14,094 nucleotides of DNA from an uncultured Peptococcaceae bacterium (GCA_958451915.1 CAUDRX010000043.1:1-14094), one strand, 5' to 3'. Shown: positions 5,399 to 13,603, counted from the first letter of the stretch. A program made the numbers and translations. Notes: generated by a model not told the origin, from the sequence alone.

Positions 5399-5977
5399 AT
5401 GATGAAGAAATTTCATGAAGTTGAAATTGCTGGTTTAAAACGTCAACTACCTTTGTATCAGATTGATGAGGATACGTGGATCCCGCTCTTTATCGCCTAC
5501 AATGATCTACCGCTGATCCAGGCGGCTGCCCGCGAACTGCTTGTGAAGGTGCCGGATTTTGACTGTATTGTAACAGAAGAGATTCAAGGCATCACACTGG
5601 CTTATGCAATGACGCTCCAGGCAGAAAAGGAACGCTTTGTTGTCGCTCGTAAGAGTGCAAAAGCATACATGGATGATGTTGTGGCCATCCAGGTGGTGGA
5701 ACACAAAGAGGACGGGGATCACTATAAACGCCTCTATTTGTCGAAAGATGATGCGGAGTATATTTCTGACAAACGAATCCTTTTGGTAGATGACGTGGTA
5801 CTGCGCGGTTCTACGATGACGGCATTGTCGGATCTTGTGAATGCGCTTGGCGGCTATGTGGTCGGCGAAGCGAGTATCATCCGCCATGGTTTTAACGTCT
5901 CTGGGATCGATGATTATGTGGATAAATCCTACCTGCTGTCACTGCCGTTGTTTTCTGAAGACGGCGAAGAGATCTAA
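5399..5977 (+). CDS. Phosphoribosyltransferase family protein, adenine phosphoribosyltransferase-like
   Basis: This 192-residue protein has the type I phosphoribosyltransferase fold. The PRPP-binding motif is clear at residues 128-139 (LLVDDVVLRGST), preceded by the conserved ARKSAKAYM segment (about 83-91) that resembles adenine and xanthine phosphoribosyltransferases. Such enzymes transfer the ribose 5-phosphate of PRPP to a purine base for salvage; some relatives serve as PurR-type regulators, but no DNA-binding domain is seen here. There are two adjacent in-frame ATGs (5399 and 5402) after a strong GGGAGGG site. The gene follows its own promoter and precedes ilvD by 36 bases. The base specificity cannot be read from the sequence, so I give no gene symbol. 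Confidence 0.82.
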   Translation: MMKKFHEVEIAGLKRQLPLYQIDEDTWIPLFIAYNDLPLIQAAARELLVKVPDFDCIVTEEIQGITLAYAMTLQAEKERFVVARKSAKAYMDDVVAIQVVEHKEDGDHYKRLYLSKDDAEYISDKRILLVDDVVLRGSTMTALSDLVNALGGYVVGEASIIRHGFNVSGIDDYVDKSYLLSLPLFSEDGEEI

Positions 5978-6013
5978 TCACAATTAGAAATGATAAAATG
6001 GAGATGAGAGTCT

Positions 6014-7699
6014 ATGAGAAGCGATGAAGTCAAAAAGGGGCCTACTCGTGCACCGCATCGTTCATTGTTCTATGCAATGGGCTATACTGCTGAAGATCTT
6101 GAAAAACCACTGATCGGTGTCGTTAATGCGCAGAACGAAGTCATTCCTGGGCATTTTCACCTCGACGAGATTGCTAATGCTGTCAAAGCTGGTGTGCTCG
6201 GCGCTGGCGGGACGCCGATGGAATTCCCTGCCATCGGCCTGTGCGATGGGATCGCGATGAACCATTCCGGGATGAACTATTCCCTGGCGACCCGTGAACT
6301 GATCGCGGATTCGATCGAAGCCATGTATATGGCATATAAATTTGATGGGCTGGTATTGATCGGAAACTGTGATAAGATTGTCCCTGGGATGCTGATGGCA
6401 GCGGCCCGTCTCAATGTGCCTTGCGTATATGTCAGCGGTGGTCCGATGCTGCCTGGTCGTTTCCGCGGGGAAGACAGCGATCTGAGCCGAGGCGGTTTCG
6501 AGGCGGTTGGCGCGTACTCTGCCGGCAAGATCGATGATGCGACCCTGAAAGAATTGGAAGAGACTGCCTGCCAGACTTGCGGGTCCTGTTCAGGGATGTA
6601 TACCGCTAATACGATCAACTGTCTGGCAGAAGCCATTGGCCTGGCGCTGCCTGGCAATGGCACGATCCCTGCACCATATGGGGCACGTAAGGCTCTGGGG
6701 CGTAAAGCGGGGAAACAGGTCATGGAGATGGTCGAAAAGAACATCTGTGCACGTGATATTATGACCCGCGAGGCGTTCCTGCGTGCGATCACAGTGGATA
6801 TGGCGATCGGTGGTTCGACAAATACCGTACTGCACCTGATGGCGATCGCCAACCAGGCGCATGTGAAGATCACGCTGGAAGACTTCGATCGTATTGCTAA
6901 TAACACGCCACAGGTCTGCAAGCTCAGCCCTGCCAATACCCAGCATATCAATCAGCTGGGTGAAGCAGGTGGCATTCAGGCGCTGATGAAACAGCTTTTG
7001 GATGAAGGGCGTATCGATGGCAGCGGCATGACGGTAACTGGTAAGACAGTCGCGGAGAATGTCGCAAATGCTGTCGTCAAAGACCGCAATATCATCCATA
7101 CTGCAGAAGATGCCTATAGTCAGACAGGGGGGCTGGCTGTACTGCGTGGCAATCTTGCCCCGGATGGTGCAGTGGTCAAGCAGGGGGCTGTCGCGCCGGA
7201 AATGCTCAAGCATTCTGGTCCTGCGCGTGTGTATGATTCCGAAACAGAGGCCTTTGCGGCGATCACTGCCGGTGAGATCAAGTCGGGTGACGTGGTTGTT
7301 ATCCGCTATGAAGGGCCAAAAGGTGGTCCGGGTATGAAAGAGATGCTCTCGCCAACTTCCGCAATCATCGGCGCTGGCCTGGGCAAAGAGGTGGCACTGC
7401 TCACAGATGGTCGCTTCTCCGGGGCGACTGCCGGGGCCTGCATTGGCCACATTTCGCCGGAGGCTGCAGAGGGCGGTCCATTGGGCCTTGTTCAGGAAGG
7501 TGATATCATCGATATAGACATCCCGAACCGTTCGCTTTCCGTGCGCCTTACTGAAGACGAACTGGCGGCCCGCAAAGGCACGCAGAAAACGCCAAAGCGT
7601 GATCTGATCGATAATTCTTATCTGCGCCGCTATGCATATCTTGTTACCTCTTCCAGTACGGGAGCTGTGATGAGAGACCCATTGCTTGATGAAGAATGA
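6014..7699 (+). CDS. ilvD: Dihydroxy-acid dehydratase
   Basis: This 561-residue protein is full-length IlvD, the Fe-S enzyme that dehydrates 2,3-dihydroxyisovalerate and its homologue in valine and isoleucine synthesis. The cluster cysteines are Cys119 in GNCDK and Cys192 in CGSCSGMY, 73 residues apart as in the family. At the position where plant-type [2Fe-2S] enzymes have a third cysteine (PCNMHL), this protein has Gly46 in PGHFHL, as in the oxygen-labile Escherichia coli enzyme. Further conserved parts are GGSTNTVLHLMAIA (266-279) and, near the end, TDGRFSGATAG. A GGAGATGAGAG ribosome site precedes ATG 6014. It appears co-transcribed with the phosphoribosyltransferase gene upstream and ends at the terminator at 7707-7748. 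No other branched-chain synthesis gene is nearby. Confidence 0.96.
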   Translation: MRSDEVKKGPTRAPHRSLFYAMGYTAEDLEKPLIGVVNAQNEVIPGHFHLDEIANAVKAGVLGAGGTPMEFPAIGLCDGIAMNHSGMNYSLATRELIADSIEAMYMAYKFDGLVLIGNCDKIVPGMLMAAARLNVPCVYVSGGPMLPGRFRGEDSDLSRGGFEAVGAYSAGKIDDATLKELEETACQTCGSCSGMYTANTINCLAEAIGLALPGNGTIPAPYGARKALGRKAGKQVMEMVEKNICARDIMTREAFLRAITVDMAIGGSTNTVLHLMAIANQAHVKITLEDFDRIANNTPQVCKLSPANTQHINQLGEAGGIQALMKQLLDEGRIDGSGMTVTGKTVAENVANAVVKDRNIIHTAEDAYSQTGGLAVLRGNLAPDGAVVKQGAVAPEMLKHSGPARVYDSETEAFAAITAGEIKSGDVVVIRYEGPKGGPGMKEMLSPTSAIIGAGLGKEVALLTDGRFSGATAGACIGHISPEAAEGGPLGLVQEGDIIDIDIPNRSLSVRLTEDELAARKGTQKTPKRDLIDNSYLRRYAYLVTSSSTGAVMRDPLLDEE

Positions 7700-7706
7700 T
7701 CTGATA

Positions 7707-7748
7707 AAAAAACAGCCACAGCCTGTGAAGAGGCTGTGGCTGTTTTTT
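7707..7748 (+). terminator. Rho-independent terminator after ilvD
   Basis: An 18-bp perfect stem pairs 7707-7724 with 7731-7748 around the loop GTGAAG. The GC core is ACAGCCACAGCCT and the 3' side ends in six Ts. The A-run on the left arm means it could also act on the minus strand, although no minus-strand gene ends here. Confidence 0.94.
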
Positions 7749-7827
7749 GTTGTAAGACAAGAGAAGTATTAAGAATTTCAAATAATAGAGATGGCTGTAT
7801 AGAAGGGATGCCCCGTTTGTGGTAGGA

Positions 7828-7833
7828 TATACT
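7828..7833 (+). promoter_or_regulatory. Possible -10 element for the glycosyltransferase-kinase unit
   Basis: TATACT in the context GGATATACTG matches a -10 hexamer at five of six positions, 29 bases before the ATG at 7862. No good -35 is found at 16-18 bp upstream (GGGATG region). The site is plausible because a terminator precedes it and a new unit must begin in this gap. Confidence 0.35.
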
Positions 7834-7861
7834 GTGAAAGAATCGGAGAGGAGGGGAATCC

Positions 7862-8992
7862 ATGCGCATTATGATCGTGACGGAATTGTTTTTGCCAGCA
7901 AGTGATGGCCTGGTGCTGCGGCTGACAGAAGCGATCCGATGTTTTCATCGGGAAGGTCATCGTGTCGTTGTTGTGACACCGGATCGTGGCATCGACCAGT
8001 ATGACGAAGCGACCATCTATGGGATCCCAGATAAAAAACTTCCGTTTGGCAAAAAATTCATGTGGGCACCGGCACTGAAACGAATAGAGGAGGTCATGCT
8101 GGACTTTTCGCCGCAGGTTGTGCATATCGTCAATCCTCTCATCTTAGGCATGGTGGCAGCGAAATACGCGACTAAACTTGCGATACCAATGGTCGTCAGC
8201 TATCATACCAATTACATCAACAGTCTGAAGCAATATCATCTGGACAACCGTATCTCGGAAAAGATGGTCTGGCATGCCAGACAGAAGCTTTCTGCGGAGG
8301 CATCTATGAATCTTTGCACATCTCATGTCATGCGCCATACGCTGGAAAGCTTCGGGATCCATAACGCACATGTCCTGAAACGCGGTGTGGATTCGGAAAA
8401 ACGACATCCCGGTTTTGCTTCGGAGGATATGCGGCGCATTCTCAACAAGGGGCAGACTGATAAAAAGCTTCTGGTCTTTGTCGGAGGACTGAGGGAACAG
8501 AAGAATCTGGCTTCGCTTGTGCCACTTTTGCGTCGGCGTGAGGACCTCTGTCTGGCGATCGTTGGTGATGGACCAGAGCGCGAGGCGCTGGAAAAAGCGT
8601 TTGCAGGAACAAATTGTGTTTTTACAGGCTTCCTGCGAGGGCGCAATCTGGCAGAAGCCTATGCATCGGGTGATGCTTTTATCTTCCCTGCGATCCATGA
8701 TCAGGTTGGTCTGACACTGCTTGAAGCAATGGCCTCGGGCGTGCCGATCATCGCGGCACGCAGTCCGTTGACTTCGGAACAGTTCAAGGATGGTCGGGAT
8801 GCGCTGCTTTATACGAGTGGTGACGAAGCTTCTCTGGATCAGGCGCTGGCACGGCTGGACGATCAGGAAACTGTGCGTCGTATCCGGGTGATCGCCCGTA
8901 AGGAAGCTGAAGCATCGAGCTGGGAGAAAGCCAGTCAGCAGTTGATGGATTACTACAATATTGCTTACACACGCGCAACGCATTATAATTGA
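7862..8992 (+). CDS. Glycosyltransferase family 4 (GT-B fold)
   Basis: This 376-residue protein is a group 1/GT4 glycosyltransferase with two Rossmann-like domains. The N-terminal acceptor half has an early glycine in PASDGLVLRL and VVSYHTNY (111-118). The C-terminal donor half has KRGVDSEKRHP (173-183), VFVGGLREQKNL (205-216), IVGDGPERE (233-241) and DQVGLTLLEAMASG (280-293). The layout resembles the mannosyl- and sulfoquinovosyl-transferase branch that glycosylates membrane lipids. In the usual E-x7-E donor motif the first glutamate is an aspartate here (Asp280, Glu288). It is probably cytoplasmic and membrane-associated. A strong GGAGAGGAGGGG site precedes the ATG, and the response regulator follows after 18 bases, implying an operon. 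Donor and acceptor are unknown. Confidence 0.88.
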   Translation: MRIMIVTELFLPASDGLVLRLTEAIRCFHREGHRVVVVTPDRGIDQYDEATIYGIPDKKLPFGKKFMWAPALKRIEEVMLDFSPQVVHIVNPLILGMVAAKYATKLAIPMVVSYHTNYINSLKQYHLDNRISEKMVWHARQKLSAEASMNLCTSHVMRHTLESFGIHNAHVLKRGVDSEKRHPGFASEDMRRILNKGQTDKKLLVFVGGLREQKNLASLVPLLRRREDLCLAIVGDGPEREALEKAFAGTNCVFTGFLRGRNLAEAYASGDAFIFPAIHDQVGLTLLEAMASGVPIIAARSPLTSEQFKDGRDALLYTSGDEASLDQALARLDDQETVRRIRVIARKEAEASSWEKASQQLMDYYNIAYTRATHYN

Positions 8993-9010
8993 TCAGAAAG
9001 TGGTGTGCTT

Positions 9011-9712
9011 ATGAATGAAAAGATTTTAGTCGTAGAAGACGAAGAGAATATCCGCACAAATATCAAAGAATATCTTGAGACCCAGAACTATCAGGTGCTT
9101 GAAGCAGGCGATGGAGAAAAAGCGCTGGAAATGGTCGAGTCAGCGAAACCCGATCTTATCATCCTGGATATCATGCTGCCAAAGATCGACGGCATGGAGG
9201 TCTGCAAACAGGTACGTCGTGATCACAATACACCGATCATCATGGTCACGGCGCGCAATGAGGAGATCGATAAACTCCTTGGTCTGGAACTTGGAGCAGA
9301 CGACTATATCACAAAACCGTTCAGCCTGCGTGAGCTGAACGCGCGAATCAAAGCCGTTTTCAGACGCAGCAAGCATGTGGTAGAGAATGTCGAAGACGTG
9401 CGTACCTTTGGGAAACTCGTGATCAATCTGGATCGTCGCGAAGTGTTCTATGACGGCGAGAGCATCGATCTCACACCGTCGGAATACGCGATCCTTGTGA
9501 CGCTTTCCGAAAACGTTGGCCGCCCATACAGTCGCCTGCAGCTTTTGACAGCAACGCTGGGTGAGAGTTATGCTGGGTATGAGCGTGCTATCGACACACA
9601 CGTCAGTAACCTGCGCAAAAAGATCGAACCAAATCCACAAAAACCGATCTTTATCCAGACGGTCTATGGCTTAGGCTATAAGTTTGGGGATAAATATGAG
9701 ACTGTCGACTAA
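9011..9712 (+). CDS. Two-component response regulator, OmpR/PhoB family
   Basis: This 233-residue protein has a receiver domain (residues 1-120) with acidic pocket Asp10-Glu11, phosphoacceptor Asp53 in IILDIMLP, Thr80 and Lys102 in TKPFS. A C-terminal winged-helix DNA-binding domain follows (about 130-230), including LTPSEYAIL and the RAIDTHVSNLRKKIE recognition region, ending in VYGLGYKF. It should bind DNA as a dimer after phosphorylation by the kinase encoded next. A GTG at 9005 could add two residues; I prefer ATG 9011, although its ribosome site is weak. The kinase start lies inside this gene (17-base overlap), so the two are translationally coupled. Its targets are not evident. Confidence 0.95.
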   Translation: MNEKILVVEDEENIRTNIKEYLETQNYQVLEAGDGEKALEMVESAKPDLIILDIMLPKIDGMEVCKQVRRDHNTPIIMVTARNEEIDKLLGLELGADDYITKPFSLRELNARIKAVFRRSKHVVENVEDVRTFGKLVINLDRREVFYDGESIDLTPSEYAILVTLSENVGRPYSRLQLLTATLGESYAGYERAIDTHVSNLRKKIEPNPQKPIFIQTVYGLGYKFGDKYETVD

Positions 9713-11168
9713 GATCATCTCGCTGATGACGCTGATGGCGGTGTTGACTGGTCTGATCGTTGGCGGCGTCACACTGAACCTGATGGGCAGGACTTTCGAC
9801 GAGTATCTGACGCGGACCAAACAGCAGGACATCGGCCAATGGCAGGAGTTTTACGTTAACTATTATTCTGAGAACGGCAATTCCTGGGTCGGCGTACAGA
9901 ACGCGGCAGAGAACGCGTTCCAAAACTTTACCTTACAGAGCAGCAATGGTGTCATGGTCGTGCAGCGGGAAGAGCTTTCCGTGGTCCTTGTGAGCCCGGA
10001 AGGCACAGTGCTGACGAATCCTGATACGGCTGTATTGGGTCAGCGCATTACCAAGCGGACTTTGGACCATGGCTTTGCGATCTATCAGGAAGGCACCAAT
10101 AACCTTATCGGATATCTTCTGCCAACGGACTTTGTCAGTGGGCAGTTCTGGCATCTCACAGACAGTTATCTGGAAGAGACCAGACAGTCTGTTGTGATCG
10201 GTGTGGCTGTGACCATCGTTCTGGCGATCATCCTTGGCTGGATCTCTGCGCGCAACCTGACCAAACCGCTGGATAAGCTGACTGCTTCTGTGCGAAGGAT
10301 CGCGCAGGGGTCGACGAATGAAAAGGTTGAGATCGATAATGACGACGAGATCGGCGAACTCGCACTCGCCTTTAACCAGATGTCGGCAGAGCTTTCCCGG
10401 GCCAATGACGCCCGCGTTCAGCTCTTTGCGGACATCAGCCATGAACTGCGTACACCGATCACAGCCATCGCAGGCACATTGGAGAACAAACTTGTTAAAA
10501 ATGAAGACTGTACGCCGGAAGAGATCTCATCTCTTTATGATGAGATGCTTCGCCTTGGCGGGATGGTGACTGAGTTGCAGAACATTTCTCGTCTGGATGC
10601 CGGTCACATGCCGATCAACAAGACGCTGATCAATTTCCCGGACTTTTTCGAAGATTTCCTGGTCATCGTTGACGCCGATGCTGAATCCCGCAATATCACT
10701 GTAAAGGTGGAATATGCCGATAAGCTGCCATACTGCTATGCTGATCCAGAGCGGCTCAAGCAGATCGTGCTGAATCTTGTGAGCAATGCCCTGCGTTATA
10801 CCACGGATGGCGGTGTTGTTATCTTAAAAGCCTGGGCAGACAAAGAGAATTTTGTTTTCTCGGTGGCAGATACAGGCATTGGTATGAGCGAAGAAGACTG
10901 TAAGCATGTCTTCGACCGATTTTATCGCAGTGATCGTTCGCGTGCACGTGAGACCGGCGGCACCGGGCTTGGCATGGCGATCACCCAGGGGCTTGTCCTG
11001 GCGCATGGCGGCCGTATCGAAGTCAAGAGCAAAAAAGATATTGGTACAACTTTCACGGTCTATCTGCCGCTCTATAATGAGAAAGCCGAGTTGAAAAAAG
11101 ACAAGGCAGAACAGAAAAAAGAAAAGGCCGAGGCAAAGCGTGAACGTGCCGAAGCCAGGAAAGCATAA
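9696..11168 (+). CDS. Membrane sensor histidine kinase with C-terminal heptad repeats
   Basis: This 490-residue kinase starts at ATG 9696, within the response regulator gene, after GGGGAT. It has a transmembrane helix (about 7-29), an extracytoplasmic sensor region (30-163), a second membrane helix (164-184) and a HAMP linker (185-238). The HisKA domain has phospho-acceptor His249 in DISHELRTP. The HATPase domain has an N box around 356-367 (Asn360, Asn364), the G1 box DTGIGM (392-397), FDRFYRSD, and the G2 box GGTGLGMAI. It autophosphorylates on His249 and passes the phosphate to the preceding regulator. The stimulus is unknown; the sensor region resembles a small PAS-like or DUF-type domain. 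The last 28 residues form four charged heptads absent from typical kinases. A terminator follows at 11171. Confidence 0.95.
   Translation: MRLSTKIISLMTLMAVLTGLIVGGVTLNLMGRTFDEYLTRTKQQDIGQWQEFYVNYYSENGNSWVGVQNAAENAFQNFTLQSSNGVMVVQREELSVVLVSPEGTVLTNPDTAVLGQRITKRTLDHGFAIYQEGTNNLIGYLLPTDFVSGQFWHLTDSYLEETRQSVVIGVAVTIVLAIILGWISARNLTKPLDKLTASVRRIAQGSTNEKVEIDNDDEIGELALAFNQMSAELSRANDARVQLFADISHELRTPITAIAGTLENKLVKNEDCTPEEISSLYDEMLRLGGMVTELQNISRLDAGHMPINKTLINFPDFFEDFLVIVDADAESRNITVKVEYADKLPYCYADPERLKQIVLNLVSNALRYTTDGGVVILKAWADKENFVFSVADTGIGMSEEDCKHVFDRFYRSDRSRARETGGTGLGMAITQGLVLAHGGRIEVKSKKDIGTTFTVYLPLYNEKAELKKDKAEQKKEKAEAKRERAEARKA
11082..11165 (+). repeat. Four tandem 21-bp units encoding Lys/Glu/Ala heptads
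   Basis: The final 28 kinase residues (463-490) divide exactly into KAELKKD, KAEQKKE, KAEAKRE and RAEARKA. Each unit is 21 bp. The protein pattern [KR]AExK/R[KR] is kept while synonymous bases differ, so the repeat is degenerate at DNA level and probably old or under protein-level selection. It would form a highly charged helix or coiled coil reaching from the ATPase domain. Confidence 0.85.
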
Positions 11169-11170
11169 GA

Positions 11171-11209
11171 AAAGCCTGTATCGCATGGTAGTGCGATACA
11201 GGCTTTTTT
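11171..11209. terminator. Bidirectional terminator between kinase and TDT transporter genes
   Basis: AAAGCCTGTATCGCA (11171-11185) pairs exactly with TGCGATACAGGCTTT (11192-11206) around TGGTAG, a 15-bp stem, with a T-run to 11209. On the minus strand the same stem is followed by a T-rich stretch, so it can end both the kinase unit and the convergent transporter gene, whose stop codon is at 11214-11216. Confidence 0.93.
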
Positions 11210-11213
11210 GTGT

Positions 11214-12179
11214 TCAGGTACAGCACCAGCGGCATTCTTCGTAGGCCCATTCAGGGGCATCGTGCAAGCCGCAGGAGAGATGCTTGAGATAACGCACCAG
11301 TGTATAGCCGACGAGCCAGGCGGCTACGAGCGTTTCAAATCCTGCCAGGAACCAGAGCGGCGTCGGGATCGTCATGCCCAGGCCCGCGAGAGCTGTGAGG
11401 AGTTTGCTCAGGCCGGTCGCCGTGATGACGAAAGGAAAGGTGAAGGCAGCGTAGCTTGGATAGAATGGCAGGTGTAAGAGCCGCGGCAGGCGGCAAAGGA
11501 CGATCAGGTAAAGGAGCTGTGCAAGAACGCCCATCGTGATCGCAATTGCCGGCGAAGGGGCTGCCGTGATTGCCAGATAGCCCGTTAAGCAGAGGCTCAT
11601 CGGTGCCGTGTAGATACAGAACAGCGGGCGCGCTGCCAGCGGGATCGGATGTTTGTGGTAACGCCAGCTCACGAGTACAAAAAGCACTGCATAGCTGATA
11701 AGCGCAAAACCAAGGACACTCCTGCCAAAGACCTGCATGTCAAAAGCTGGTGCGGTGACGGCAGCAACGGCGATGCCAACATAAGTGATGAAATAGGTCG
11801 GGAACACATTCTTTAGTTCAAAGCAGCGGAAGAAGCGCCGTGTGAACCAGATGATCAGCATGGCGTGACCACTCACTGCCGCCAGCCAGAAGAGAAAAGC
11901 CCCGTTGCCAAGAAATGGTTCGGCATAGACAGCCAGCTGCATTGCTGTCATAAAGATCGTGCCGGAGACACTGGCGATGATCGGGTTTTTTAAGTCTCGT
12001 CGCAGAACATCGGGACGTCGCACGATCTTTATCATCACGAGCAGCCAGATGACGAACGCCAATGCCCCAAAGGCAAGGTGAACGCCTTCACCTAAAGGCA
12101 CCAGGAGGTTGCCGAGGGCTGCCAGGCCGAGGGATAAGCCGGCCATAGGAATCGGGATCCGTTCAAGTATCGTTCTCAT
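11214..12179 (-). CDS. TDT-family transporter (TehA/SLAC1-like), possible sulfite or dicarboxylate/anion exporter
   Basis: This 321-residue, very hydrophobic protein should have about ten transmembrane helices. It begins MRTILERIPIPMAGLSLG, followed by LAALGNLL, the hallmark N-terminus of the tellurite-resistance/dicarboxylate transporter family. That family includes the TehA anion channel, plant SLAC1, the malate permease Mae1 and the fungal sulfite pump Ssu1. The substrate cannot be read from the sequence; sulfite is attractive because dsr genes are about 6 kb away, but this is inference. AGAAAGGGG on the minus strand (12189-12197) lies nine bases before the ATG. The tail is unusual in having several cysteines near the end (ECRWCCT). 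It is a single-gene unit convergent with the kinase gene and divergent from the DUF4097-like gene. Confidence 0.85.
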   Translation of the reverse strand: MRTILERIPIPMAGLSLGLAALGNLLVPLGEGVHLAFGALAFVIWLLVMIKIVRRPDVLRRDLKNPIIASVSGTIFMTAMQLAVYAEPFLGNGAFLFWLAAVSGHAMLIIWFTRRFFRCFELKNVFPTYFITYVGIAVAAVTAPAFDMQVFGRSVLGFALISYAVLFVLVSWRYHKHPIPLAARPLFCIYTAPMSLCLTGYLAITAAPSPAIAITMGVLAQLLYLIVLCRLPRLLHLPFYPSYAAFTFPFVITATGLSKLLTALAGLGMTIPTPLWFLAGFETLVAAWLVGYTLVRYLKHLSCGLHDAPEWAYEECRWCCT

Positions 12180-12429
12180 GTGCGAAAACCCCTTTCTTTT
12201 GCCGCTGCAGCGGTCAGTAGTGATGGAAGTAAAGCCAGTGTATCAACGCTTCAGGCGCATGTAAAATTATTACCATTGATGCGTCGGAAAACATTCGTTT
12301 ATCCCTGGCGGACAGTGGCCGAAAAGAGGCGCCATTGACAGATAATAGCACTGGATAGCTGCTGACAAGATCCGTACCGTCATCGGGATCTTCTGCAAGA
12401 GGCCTGGTCTTGACAGTGAAGATTAAATG
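12180..12429. promoter_or_regulatory. Divergent intergenic region with a 12-bp palindrome
   Basis: About 315 bp separates the TDT gene from the next + strand gene. I see no convincing coding sequence in it. It must hold the minus-strand promoter of the transporter, but no clear -35/-10 pair is visible. A perfect palindrome CCGCTGCAGCGG (12202-12213) lies just upstream of the transporter's ribosome site and could be an operator. A TTGACA at 12410-12415 has no good partner -10. Confidence 0.35.
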
Positions 12430-12458
12430 TTGCAGGATGCATGTTGAATGTGTAAAAT
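12430..12458 (+). promoter_or_regulatory. Candidate promoter of the DUF4097-like gene
   Basis: TTGCAG (12430-12435) and TAAAAT (12453-12458) are spaced by 17 bp, giving a reasonable sigma-70-type promoter. The start of transcription would be near 12465, about 30 bases before the TTG start codon at 12495 and ahead of the AGGGGGG ribosome site (12479-12485). Confidence 0.5.
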
Positions 12459-12494
12459 AGAGAAGGAATGAAATGATCAGGGGGGCGAGAGCCA

Positions 12495-13532
12495 TTGAAT
12501 GAACGGTTAAGATATTTTCTGAAGAAGACCCGTCGTTATCAGCTGCTGTTCGCAGCGCTGGCAGTGGTCTGCCTTCTTGTTTTTTTAGTCTTCAACTTTA
12601 GCCTCAACGAGCGTGCCGGTGCGTTCAATACCCACGCACATGTCGATCAGCAGGTGGAAGTGCCGGTGACGCGTGATGGGCTCAAGACGCTCAATATCGA
12701 AGCGTCTGATGTCAGGCTGGAGGTTGGCATGGTCGAGAGCCTGACAAGACCGCAGGTTATCTTGGCGGGACGTGGCTATGAAGCCCAGATCGCCAAGGTC
12801 GATCTGGATGGGACTGAATGTACCGTGCGACTTCTCGAAAACGATGGAGACGCCCGTGTGCAGGATCTCACCATGCAGGTGCTTTTGCCGGAATGCGATC
12901 TTGATTCACTTATCATCAATGGTGAAGCGCTCGATCTGCATGTGGAACGTGTGCGCACCACCTATTTAGCGGCTGTCGTTGCAGATGGTGGTTATGCGTA
13001 TTTCGCTGATGTAAAGGCCGACAGCATGGAAGTCGCCGGTGGCGATACGCCGTTGCGTTTCTACGGTAATGATGTCTCCTTTATGAATGTTTCCAGCACC
13101 GCCGGGTCTCAGACCTATCTTGAAAATGAACTGGAGCGTGTCGATGCTACAAGCCAGGAAGGCGGCATCTTCAGCTATGACACCAGACTCAAAGGACAGT
13201 GGGACATCGAGAGCGATACAGGCAACATCACCATGCTTTCGAAGAACCTGCCATACAATACGATGATCCAGGCGCTGGCACAGAATGGCATCGTGACCAT
13301 GGGCTATGACGGTCGTTACTGGAAAGATGCCAGCGTTGTCGCTGAAAATGAACAGGCTTACGTCGGCAGTGTCGGCGGTTCTCCGGATAAGCTCATTACT
13401 GCCTCTACGGGCAGCGGCAATATTACCATTGGTCAGCGGGAACGCTACAGTGATCTTGATCCTTACGCAGCTGATTATCCGTTCGCTGAGACCAATCCGT
13501 ACCTTATCGAACGCTCAACCATCACCAAATAA
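12495..13532 (+). CDS. Membrane-anchored beta-repeat protein, DUF4097-like
   Basis: The 345-residue product has a basic N-terminus, one membrane helix (about 17-35) and a long non-cytoplasmic region rich in short beta-strands with small polar turns (for example SDVRLEV, DSLIINGEALDLHV, SDTGNITM, TGSGNITIG). This pattern resembles DUF4097, a putative adhesin-like beta-helix whose function is not established and which often sits near envelope-stress regulators. The start is TTG at 12495, nine bases after AGGGGGG; no in-frame ATG fits better. The nearest two-component pair is across the TDT gene, so a regulatory link is open. No cell-wall sorting signal is seen. The family call is from pattern, not search. 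Confidence 0.7.
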   Translation: MNERLRYFLKKTRRYQLLFAALAVVCLLVFLVFNFSLNERAGAFNTHAHVDQQVEVPVTRDGLKTLNIEASDVRLEVGMVESLTRPQVILAGRGYEAQIAKVDLDGTECTVRLLENDGDARVQDLTMQVLLPECDLDSLIINGEALDLHVERVRTTYLAAVVADGGYAYFADVKADSMEVAGGDTPLRFYGNDVSFMNVSSTAGSQTYLENELERVDATSQEGGIFSYDTRLKGQWDIESDTGNITMLSKNLPYNTMIQALAQNGIVTMGYDGRYWKDASVVAENEQAYVGSVGGSPDKLITASTGSGNITIGQRERYSDLDPYAADYPFAETNPYLIERSTITK

Positions 13533-13540
13533 TGCATTTT

Positions 13541-13581
13541 AAAGCGACTGGCGCTCCAAAACAGATGCCAGCCGCTTTTTT
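13541..13581 (+). terminator. Terminator-like hairpin at the DUF4097-like/TauE junction
   Basis: AAAGCGACTGGC (13541-13552) pairs with GCCAGCCGCTTT (13567-13578) with one A-C mismatch, and six Ts follow to 13581. It begins eight bases after the upstream stop. The next gene begins only 22 bases after the T-run, with no room for a promoter between, so this may be a leaky terminator or attenuator rather than a full stop. Confidence 0.65.
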
Positions 13582-13603
13582 CATTGGAAAGAAGGCTTTT
13601 TCG

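Noticed and set aside
6590..7450. 286-codon minus-strand open frame opposite ilvD
   Set aside because: Antisense to the conserved body of IlvD, with no independent coding evidence.
8144..8983. 279-codon minus-strand open frame opposite the glycosyltransferase gene
   Set aside because: The + strand frame has the complete GT4 motif set; this one has none.
12214..12495. 93-codon minus-strand open frame in the divergent intergenic region
   Set aside because: Its start abuts the opposite gene's start codon, it overlaps the predicted + strand promoter and ribosome site, and the translation shows no recognisable domain.
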